Shown here one piece after another: positions 1 through 4,266 of a stretch of 5,573 bases of DNA. Position 1 is the stretch's first letter; each line of letters starts with the position of its first letter. The notes beneath the pieces are model-generated. The model had not been told where the DNA came from. It ran no database searches and worked only from the letters and a program-made list of their open reading frames with translations. The translations under genes were made by a program, and so were the position numbers. Source of the stretch: an uncultured Bacilli bacterium (lineage in GTDB: Bacteria; Bacillota_I; Bacilli_A; RF39; UBA660). The stretch is from contig CAPZYV010000061.1 in NCBI GenBank assembly GCA_948750805.1, forward strand, positions 1-5,573, given 5' to 3'.

Positions 1-41
1 AGAATTAATAAATAATTTTCCATTATAAGTTTATCATTCAT
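1..41 (-). CDS. Start of a CotF-type spore coat protein gene (partial, runs off the window)
   Basis: Only the first 13 codons are inside the window, reading MNDKLIMENYLLI from the ATG at 41-39. A strong ribosome binding site, GGAGG at 55-51, lies nine bases upstream, inside the preceding gene. The start overlaps the last 8 bases of that gene, so the two are almost certainly one transcript and translationally coupled. From memory, coat proteins of the CotF family in Clostridia and relatives often contain a MENYLL-like stretch near the N-terminus and often follow a small coat-like gene such as the one here. The family call rests on these few residues plus context. A second in-frame ATG at 23-21 has no ribosome binding site and is less likely to be the start. 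Confidence 0.6.
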   Translation of the reverse strand, partial: MNDKLIMENYLLI

Positions 42-225
42 TTTGTTTAGCCTCCAATACGTTCATTAATCTTTGTTTAGCCTCATTATGCTTAGTTAAT
101 TCGTTATTCATAAGATTAACTAAGTTTTCATCTTCTAAATTTTGAAGACCAGCTTCAATTATCTTAATAATATTTCCTTCGTGTCCTACTGCATCTTCAA
201 AATAAAGTAATTCTTTTTGTGTCAT
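34..225 (-). CDS. Small spore-coat-like protein (CotF-associated, two-helix type)
   Basis: This is a complete 63-residue protein. Its start is well supported by AAGGAGG at 239-233, seven bases before the ATG. The sequence is acidic to neutral and almost entirely helical in character. An N-terminal motif TQKELLYFEDAVGHE is followed by a second amphipathic stretch with LEDENLVNLMNNEL and a KHNEAKQRLMNVL tail. This pattern (TQKE..Y.EDA.GHE, then a D/E-L segment, then a K-H tail) is what I recall from small clostridial proteins annotated as spore coat proteins, which look like half of a ferritin-like helical bundle. There is no signal peptide or membrane segment. The gene overlaps a probable CotF gene downstream and diverges from glmS. 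The coat assignment is from family memory; the role in this organism is inferred. Confidence 0.62.
   Translation of the reverse strand: MTQKELLYFEDAVGHEGNIIKIIEAGLQNLEDENLVNLMNNELTKHNEAKQRLMNVLEAKQNE
51..55 (-). promoter_or_regulatory. Internal ribosome binding site for the CotF-type gene
   Basis: GGAGG on the minus strand sits inside the last codons of the 63-aa gene and nine bases before the ATG at 41. It decides the start of the truncated downstream gene and shows that a second gene really begins there. Confidence 0.65.
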
Positions 226-245
226 ATTATTTCCTCCTTGTTACT

Positions 246-275
246 TATTATGTACATATATTGACTAGCATAAAC
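246..275 (-). promoter_or_regulatory. Possible forespore sigma-G/F-like promoter of the coat-like genes
   Basis: On the minus strand, CATAATA at 252-246 fits the sigma-G -10 pattern CATWHTA. GTTTA at 275-271, 18 bases upstream, matches four of five positions of the -35 pattern GHATR. A start near 238 would leave the Shine-Dalgarno (239-233) at the very 5' end, which argues against it. An alternative housekeeping-type -10, TATAAT at 297-292, has only a poor -35 partner. The call is weak and depends mainly on the spore-type product downstream. Confidence 0.22.
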
Positions 276-283
276 ACGAAGTG

Positions 284-312
284 TTGCAAAAATTATATTT
301 TTTTCATATAAT
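284..312 (+). promoter_or_regulatory. Sigma-A type promoter of glmS
   Basis: TTGCAA at 284-289 and a perfect TATAAT at 307-312 are separated by 17 bp. Transcription should start near 319, about 43 bases before the ribozyme cleavage site. A perfect 5-bp inverted repeat (AACAC at 273-277, GTGTT at 281-285) abuts and overlaps the -35 element. Confidence 0.78.
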
Positions 313-360
313 AAAATATATAAAGATAAAGAGGAATATGAAAGGAAAAACTTCTTTTTC

Positions 361-497
361 TAGCGCCAGACCCTTAAGTGGGTGACGAGGTTTGTGGTTA
401 TCGAAATATTCGGCGGATACCACAACGGACTTGTGAGTCGTAAGAAATACTTTTAAAAAATAAAATCAAAATTATAACAGAGAGGTATTTCGCACAG
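361..497 (+). ncRNA. glmS ribozyme (glucosamine-6-phosphate-responsive, self-cleaving leader)
   Basis: The leader contains the conserved AGCGCC start (362-367), with cleavage expected between A362 and G363. A short hairpin ACCC/GGGT (370-373 with 380-383) comes next, then the conserved GACGAGG (384-390). Helix P3 is seven perfect pairs, TTGTGGT (392-398) with ACCACAA (419-425). It encloses TATCGA and CGGCGG; CGCC at 364-367 can pair with GGCG at 412-415 to form the core pseudoknot. GAC/GTC (428-430 with 437-439) and GTAAGA follow as in known examples. P4 is AAATAC (445-450) with GTATTT (485-490), preceded by the expected AGAG-type junction. In the known class, glucosamine-6-phosphate acts as cofactor for cleavage and the cut mRNA is degraded, so end product shuts off glmS. 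The position directly before glmS confirms the identification. The P4.1 region (451-480) is A/T-rich with almost no pairing. Confidence 0.95.
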
Positions 498-533
498 TTA
501 TTTTTATTATGTATTTAAAAGGAGAAAAATAAT

Positions 534-2345
534 ATGTGTGGAATAGTTGGTTACGTAGGGAGTAATAAAAACTCTGTGCATGTTTTAATCGACGGATTAA
601 AAAAATTAGAATATAGAGGATATGATTCGGCGGGAATTGCATATCTTGAAAATAATAAGTTAAACATTATAAAAAGTGTTGGTGAATTAAAAAAATTGGA
701 AAGTAAGGTAAATTTTGGTGTTTCATCTAACATTGGGTTAGGTCATACCAGGTGGGCAACTCATGGCATAGCAGATGAAGTTAACTCGCATCCTCATAAG
801 GTAGGAAAGTTTACTATCGTTCATAACGGAATCGTAGAAAATTACAACGAACTTAGAAGTAAACTTAAAAGCGAGGGTTACGGTTTTAAATCAGAAACAG
901 ATACTGAGGTAGTAGCAGCCTTGCTAGATAGCATTTATAAAACTAATAATGATGTTTTAAAAAGCATTAGAAAAATGACGGATATATTAGATGGCTCTTA
1001 TGCTCTAGGTATTATGTGCGAGGACGATAATGATACTTTATACGTTGCAAAAAATAAAAGCCCTTTGATAATAGGTGTTGGTGAAGGTGATAATTATATC
1101 GCATCAGACGTTCCAGCAATACTTGATAAAACAAAAAAATATATAGCACTTGAAGATGGTTGTTACGCAAAGATAACTAGTAGTGAAATAAATTTGTATA
1201 AAGATGGTATTAAAAAGGATTTTAACGTAGAAGAATTTAAGTATGATGCATCTGATATTTCTAAAAAAGGTTATGAGCATTTTATGCTTAAAGAAATGCA
1301 CGAACAACCTGAAGTATTTAGAAGAACGACTAATCCTTATTTGGAAAGTGGTATAGATAGTTTGATTGCTAAAATGCCTGATTTTACTAAGTACGGGAAA
1401 ATTAGAATAGTAGCATGTGGTAGTGCAACTCACGCTGGATTAGTTGGAAAGCAAATGATAGAAAAATTTGCTAATGCAGAGGTACAAGTTGATACAGCTA
1501 GTGAGTTTAGATATTGCAAACAATTTTTAAAAGAAGATGAATTAGTAATCGTAGTATCACAATCTGGTGAAACTGCTGATACGTTAGAAGCTTTAAACAT
1601 TGCTAAGAAAAATGGTAATGATACGTTAGGAATTATAAACGAAAAGGGAAGTACCATTGCAAGGGAAGCTAAAATGGTTTTATATACGGAAGCTGGAAAA
1701 GAAATCGCTGTTGCAACAACCAAGGCTTATTCGGCTCAGGTTGCTCTGCTTTCTCTTATCGCTCTTAATCTTTCTTATAAAAAGGATTTAGTTGACAAAA
1801 AAGAGATAAAAGAAATATTAGAGGATGCTAACAAATTACCTGGATATATAGAAAGCTTGTTAAATAAAGAAGAGGACTATAAAAAAATAGCAGAAGACAT
1901 AAAAGATTATAATGACATATTCTTTATTGGTAGAGGAATTGATTATGCACTAGCTATGGAAGGCTCATTAAAACTTAAGGAGATATCTTATACTCATAGT
2001 GAAGCCTATGCAGCTGGAGAGTTAAAACACGGAACGATTTCCTTAATTGATGAGGGAACTCCTGTTGTTGCGATAGTAACAGATGATAATATTGCACCAA
2101 AAACAATTAGTAATATTAAAGAGGTTAAGTCAAGAGGTGCAAATGTTATATACATAACAAATAAAAAAGATGAAAATGAAGATGGATTTTATGATAAAAA
2201 GATAGTTGTTCCTAAAGTAAATTATTTATTGCAACCACTTCTTACGGTTATTCCTCTTCAAATGGTTGCATACGAACTTGCTAAACTAAAGGGGTGCAGT
2301 ATTGATAAGCCAAAGAACCTAGCTAAGAGTGTAACGGTAGAATAG
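534..2345 (+). CDS. glmS: Glutamine--fructose-6-phosphate aminotransferase (isomerizing), GlmS
   Basis: GlmS is a cytoplasmic enzyme that makes glucosamine-6-phosphate and glutamate from fructose-6-phosphate and glutamine, the first committed step to UDP-GlcNAc for peptidoglycan and coat sugars. The 603 residues match the usual family length of about 600. The N-terminal glutaminase domain (1 to about 220) begins MCGIVG, with Cys2 exposed as nucleophile after Met removal. It also shows EYRGYDSAG (26-34), GHTRWATHG (70-78, R73), HNGIVENY (97-104, N98/G99) and SETDTE (120-125, D123). The first SIS domain (about 290-420) has ACGSATHAG (294-302) and SQSGETADT (342-350). The second (about 455-595) has GRG (466-468), Glu483 and His499 in the KEISY...ELKHG block. 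The C-terminal tail NLAKSVTVE supplies Lys598. The start is fixed by AAAAGGAG at 517-524, nine bases upstream, and by the required Cys2. It is transcribed alone and controlled by the leader ribozyme. No defects were seen. Confidence 0.98.
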   Translation: MCGIVGYVGSNKNSVHVLIDGLKKLEYRGYDSAGIAYLENNKLNIIKSVGELKKLESKVNFGVSSNIGLGHTRWATHGIADEVNSHPHKVGKFTIVHNGIVENYNELRSKLKSEGYGFKSETDTEVVAALLDSIYKTNNDVLKSIRKMTDILDGSYALGIMCEDDNDTLYVAKNKSPLIIGVGEGDNYIASDVPAILDKTKKYIALEDGCYAKITSSEINLYKDGIKKDFNVEEFKYDASDISKKGYEHFMLKEMHEQPEVFRRTTNPYLESGIDSLIAKMPDFTKYGKIRIVACGSATHAGLVGKQMIEKFANAEVQVDTASEFRYCKQFLKEDELVIVVSQSGETADTLEALNIAKKNGNDTLGIINEKGSTIAREAKMVLYTEAGKEIAVATTKAYSAQVALLSLIALNLSYKKDLVDKKEIKEILEDANKLPGYIESLLNKEEDYKKIAEDIKDYNDIFFIGRGIDYALAMEGSLKLKEISYTHSEAYAAGELKHGTISLIDEGTPVVAIVTDDNIAPKTISNIKEVKSRGANVIYITNKKDENEDGFYDKKIVVPKVNYLLQPLLTVIPLQMVAYELAKLKGCSIDKPKNLAKSVTVE

Positions 2346-2371
2346 AAATAATTAAAATATATTAAAAATGA

Positions 2372-2400
2372 TTGACAAGCATTAAAAAAATCTATATTAT
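2372..2400 (+). promoter_or_regulatory. Strong promoter in the glmS 3' region (small-RNA promoter)
   Basis: A perfect TTGACA at 2372-2377 is followed after 17 bp by TATTAT at 2395-2400 (five of six -10 positions). Initiation should fall near 2407. It begins only 26 bases after the glmS stop codon, and no start codon with a ribosome binding site follows before the terminator. It therefore seems to serve a short untranslated RNA. Confidence 0.72.
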
Positions 2401-2406
2401 TATAAT

Positions 2407-2493
2407 AGCGTGAGAATATCACGCAAGGTACTTTTACGATTTAGTTGAAAGTACAACCAAAACCCCCTTGGAGCCTTATGGCTCCTCTTTTTA
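2407..2493 (+). ncRNA. Candidate small regulatory RNA, about 87 nt, unrecognised family
   Basis: The segment has a promoter at its left end and an intrinsic terminator at its right end, with no ORF between. The predicted RNA would fold as follows. A 6-bp 5' hairpin, GCGTGA (2408-2413) with TCACGC (2419-2424), has a 5-nt loop. A 7-bp hairpin, GTACTTT (2428-2434) with AAAGTAC (2448-2454), has a 13-nt loop. A C-rich segment AACCCCC (2461-2467) is flanked by CCAA (2457-2460) and TTGG (2468-2471). The terminator hairpin follows. A single-stranded C-run is the usual seed of Firmicute sRNAs that bind Shine-Dalgarno sequences. I do not match it to 6S, SRP, tmRNA or a known riboswitch class. An alternative is a leader or attenuator for the gene at 2694, but that lies 200 nt beyond the terminator. 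Confidence 0.55.
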
Positions 2494-2494
2494 T
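2470..2494 (+). terminator. Intrinsic terminator after glmS and the candidate small RNA
   Basis: GGAGCC (2470-2475) pairs perfectly with GGCTCC (2480-2485) around the four-base loop TTAT, followed by TCTTTTTATTT. The stem is unusually GC-rich for this window. It can end both the glmS transcript and the short transcript starting near 2407. Confidence 0.9.
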
Positions 2495-2495
2495 T

Positions 2496-2682
2496 TAAAA
2501 CTTTATTTTAGGAGAAAAATACCGTATAATAAAAAAGAAAGAAATTGAGATTATAATGTAACTAGTATTTTTTTTAAAATTGATCAAAGGCTTGGGGTGT
2601 CTCTAATTTAATAAAAAATATGAGGAGATGTATAAATAATAATTTAAAAATAACCAGTAAGAAATATAAAATATGATAGGTT
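2496..2682 (+). other. AT-rich gap before the HAD gene, no gene recognised
   Basis: No coding region or stable RNA fold is visible here. TATAAT occurs at 2525-2530 and 2552-2557 and could act as -10 elements for the HAD gene. The sequences 17 bp upstream (TTTATT and ATAAAA) are poor -35 boxes, so the promoter of the next gene stays undetermined. An eight-base T run at 2568-2575 has no hairpin in front of it. Confidence 0.4.
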
Positions 2683-2693
2683 AGGAGAACAAT

Positions 2694-3356
2694 ATGAATA
2701 CAAAGTATGTAATATTGGATTTTGGAAAAGTTATAGCTACCCCTACAACGGGAAATTGGGATATGACACCAAAATTTCTAGAATTGATTGATATAAATAA
2801 ATTAGACATTAATAAAATGCAAAAGGCTCGTAAGAAATACGCACAAATCTTATCAGAAAAAGTGGTCAGTCTTGAGGAAGAGTATGATATGTTTTTTAGG
2901 TTTTATGATTGTATTTTAAGAGCTTGTGACTATCCAAATTATTCTAAAAAATTGGCTTCCGATATAGCTTATAATAGAACATATGAATTTGATAAATATA
3001 AACTTTATGATAATGTTAAAGAAGAATTAGTAAGATTAAAGGAAAAGTATGTTTTAATACTACTATCGGATAATTGGCCGTGTGTTATTCCGTATATGAA
3101 AGAATATGAAATATATAATTTATTTGATAAAATATACGTATCATCTATTTATGGAGTAGAAAAAAAAGATAAAGTATTTTTTGATTACCCTCTAAAAGAT
3201 TTTGATATTAAAGTTGGTGAAGCAATTTTTGTTGATGATAACGAAGATTTACTTGATATAGCAAAAGAAAAGGGTTTGGATGTTAGGTTAATGGATAGAG
3301 AAAATAAAATTTTAGATTCAAAATATAAAATAATAAATACACTAACAAAAATTTAA
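2694..3356 (+). CDS. HAD-superfamily hydrolase, YihX-like phosphatase type
   Basis: This is a soluble 220-residue protein. HAD enzymes mostly remove phosphate from small molecules through an aspartyl-phosphate intermediate. The motifs are in order: motif I at 7-14 (ILDFGKVI, nucleophile Asp9); a helical cap region of about 20-105; motif II at 122-129 (ILLSDNWP, Ser125); motif III lysine in YGVEKKDKVFF (153-163, probably Lys157); and motif IV in IFVDDNEDLL (178-187, Asp181/Asp182). The usual second Asp of motif I (DxD) is Gly11. I recall the same D-x-G pattern from the YihX glucose-1-phosphatase-like subgroup, so it need not mean loss of activity. AGGAG at 2683-2687, six bases before the ATG, supports the start. 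The gene stands alone, with a terminator downstream at 3467. The substrate cannot be told from the sequence; a HAD fold is near certain and the subgroup is likely. Confidence 0.85.
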   Translation: MNTKYVILDFGKVIATPTTGNWDMTPKFLELIDINKLDINKMQKARKKYAQILSEKVVSLEEEYDMFFRFYDCILRACDYPNYSKKLASDIAYNRTYEFDKYKLYDNVKEELVRLKEKYVLILLSDNWPCVIPYMKEYEIYNLFDKIYVSSIYGVEKKDKVFFDYPLKDFDIKVGEAIFVDDNEDLLDIAKEKGLDVRLMDRENKILDSKYKIINTLTKI

Positions 3357-3380
3357 AATAAACTCGTATTAATTTGAATA

Positions 3381-3455
3381 ATGGGTTTAATTCTATTTTT
3401 AGTATGTATTATAATGATATATAATCTATTACTATTAAAAAGATTCGATAAGTAA
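3381..3455 (+). CDS. Doubtful 24-aa hydrophobic mini-ORF
   Basis: The ORF starts at the ATG at 3381 and would encode about 19 mostly hydrophobic residues (GLILFLVCIIMIYNLLLL), then the basic end KRFDK. That is the layout of a single-pass membrane peptide, as found in small regulators and type I toxins. It ends 11 bases before a terminator. Against it, there is no ribosome binding site in front of the ATG, no obvious own promoter, and AT-rich noncoding DNA often reads as Ile/Leu/Phe. Treat it as a candidate only. Confidence 0.2.
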   Translation: MGLILFLVCIIMIYNLLLLKRFDK

Positions 3456-3466
3456 CTATAATTTTT

Positions 3467-3497
3467 AAAGCAATTTCTAAAGAGATTTTGCTTTTTT
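3467..3497 (+). terminator. Intrinsic terminator downstream of the HAD gene
   Basis: AAAGCAA (3467-3473) pairs with TTGCTTT (3488-3494). A partly paired upper stem follows (TTTCT with AGAGA), and the hairpin ends in six T (3492-3497). The stem is AT-rich and less stable than the one at 2470 but has the right form and position. Confidence 0.65.
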
Positions 3498-3541
3498 GTA
3501 TTTTAAAAGTAAAATATTTTACGATAAACGATAAAATTATA

Positions 3542-3570
3542 TTGACTTTTGACAATATAAGTTATATTAT
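3542..3570 (+). promoter_or_regulatory. Promoter of the DUF2975 / regulator / DUF4173 operon
   Basis: TTGACT at 3542-3547 and TATTAT at 3565-3570 are 17 bp apart. Transcription would start near 3577, leaving a very short leader that begins at or just before the ribosome binding site. A second TTGACA at 3549-3554 is too close to the -10 to be used with it; together the two form a TTGACTTTTGACA direct repeat that could be part of an operator. The AT-rich stretch 3500-3541 upstream could act as an UP element. Confidence 0.6.
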
Positions 3571-3576
3571 GTACTT

Positions 3577-3583
3577 GAGGTGA
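3577..3583 (+). promoter_or_regulatory. Ribosome binding site that sets the DUF2975 start at 3589
   Basis: GAGGTGA ends five bases before the ATG at 3589. The in-frame GTG at 3580 lies within this Shine-Dalgarno and so cannot reasonably be the start codon; using it would add three false residues (M/V-K-E). Confidence 0.8.
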
Positions 3584-3588
3584 AGGAA

Positions 3589-4041
3589 ATGAAAAAAAGC
3601 AAAATAGCAAAAATTATATGGGTTTTATTAATAATTATAATGATATTAGGAATAGGTTGTTTATTTTTCTTACCAAGGCTTTATGACCTGTTTAAAGATC
3701 CGAGTATTGAAACATTTGGTGAACATACATTAATATATAAAACGGCATTTTTTATGTGTTACATAATTTGTTTTATCATAATATATGAACTAATATGTTT
3801 ATTTAAATATGTGTTTAGTGATACTCCATTTAAAAAGGAGGTAGAAAAAATATTGAAGTTATGTGCTATTTTATTTATGTTAATATTTTTAATCGTAACC
3901 ATAAAAGCATTTTTTATACCGACCATTCTAACCTTTGGAGTGGCTTTTGTATGCTTATTGGCATCACTTAGTTTTTATTGTTTAGCAGAGGTTATAAAAG
4001 CAGCTATCTGTTATAAAAACGAAATAGATTATACGGTGTAG
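3589..4041 (+). CDS. DUF2975 family membrane protein
   Basis: This 150-residue integral membrane protein has four predicted helices at about 9-28, 51-73, 89-106 and 110-137. A short lysine-rich cytoplasmic N-terminus (KKSKIAK) precedes helix 1. Family marks are SDTPFKKEV after helix 2 (77-85) and AEVIKAAICYKNEIDYTV at the C-terminus (133-150); both recall the TPF..E and AEV...EID.T(I/V) motifs of DUF2975. In many Firmicutes a DUF2975 gene directly precedes a small Cro/C1-type regulator, as in B. subtilis yoaS-yozG (from memory), and the same order is seen here. The stop codon TAG overlaps the ribosome binding site of the regulator, so the two are co-translated. Function is unknown; the pairing suggests a membrane partner or sensor for the regulator, which is inference. 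Confidence 0.85.
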   Translation: MKKSKIAKIIWVLLIIIMILGIGCLFFLPRLYDLFKDPSIETFGEHTLIYKTAFFMCYIICFIIIYELICLFKYVFSDTPFKKEVEKILKLCAILFMLIFLIVTIKAFFIPTILTFGVAFVCLLASLSFYCLAEVIKAAICYKNEIDYTV

Positions 4042-4050
4042 GTGATAATT

Positions 4051-4266
4051 ATGATAATTGTAAATTTAGATGTAATGATGGCCAAAAGACAAATGTCATT
4101 AAATGAACTTAGTGAAAAAACTGGAATAACCACAACTAATTTATCAATCCTTAAGACTAATAAAGCCAAAGCAATTAGATTCTCAACTCTAGAAGCAATA
4201 TGCAAGGCTTTGAAATGTCAACCAAGTGACATTTTAGAATATAAAGGTGAAGAAGATGAAAAGTGA
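4051..4266 (+). CDS. Cro/C1-type HTH regulator (HTH_26, YozG-like)
   Basis: This is a 71-residue DNA-binding protein. It opens with MIIVNLDVMMAKRQMS, a beginning I recognise from YozG-like regulators. The helix-turn-helix spans about 16-35 (SLNELSEKTGIT, then the recognition helix TTNLSILK). It is followed by IRFSTLEAICKALKCQPSDILEY (42-64), typical of the HTH_26 subgroup of Xre-like proteins. The ATG at 4051 is chosen because AGGTGA (4040-4045) lies five bases upstream and family members start MIIV. The GTG at 4042 sits inside the ribosome binding site. There is no ligand domain beyond the HTH, so the protein probably dimerises through its short C-terminal part or acts with a partner. It most likely represses its own operon, which is inference; a candidate site is the repeated TTGAC around 3542-3554. 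Confidence 0.92.
   Translation: MIIVNLDVMMAKRQMSLNELSEKTGITTTNLSILKTNKAKAIRFSTLEAICKALKCQPSDILEYKGEEDEK
4243..4250 (+). promoter_or_regulatory. Ribosome binding site that sets the DUF4173 start at 4256
   Basis: AAAGGTGA lies inside the last codons of the regulator and ends five bases before the ATG at 4256. The in-frame GTG at 4247 is part of this site and is not the start. The same GGTGA-N5-ATG spacing occurs at all three genes of this operon. Confidence 0.8.

Noticed and set aside
551..733. Minus-strand open frame near the start of glmS
   Set aside because: It is antisense to the conserved glutaminase domain; composition and lack of signals mark it as a shadow.
1104..1723. Long minus-strand open frames inside glmS (1104-1433 and 1430-1723)
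   Set aside because: They lie antisense to a fully conserved glmS, have no ribosome binding sites that stand out, and encode Phe/Ile/Cys-rich text typical of shadows of an AT-rich coding strand.
2552..2575. T-run at 2568-2575 as a terminator
   Set aside because: No stem of useful length precedes it; the only symmetry is the short palindrome ACTAGT.
2620..2676. An 18-codon ORF (ATG at 2620) before the HAD gene, possible leader peptide
   Set aside because: It has no ribosome binding site, only Asn/Lys/Ile-rich codons from AT-rich sequence, and no following attenuator hairpin.
3580..3588. GTG start of the DUF2975 gene at 3580 (likewise GTG at 4042 and 4247 for the next two genes)
   Set aside because: Each GTG is embedded in the Shine-Dalgarno GGTGA of the ATG nine bases further on; all three genes start at that ATG.
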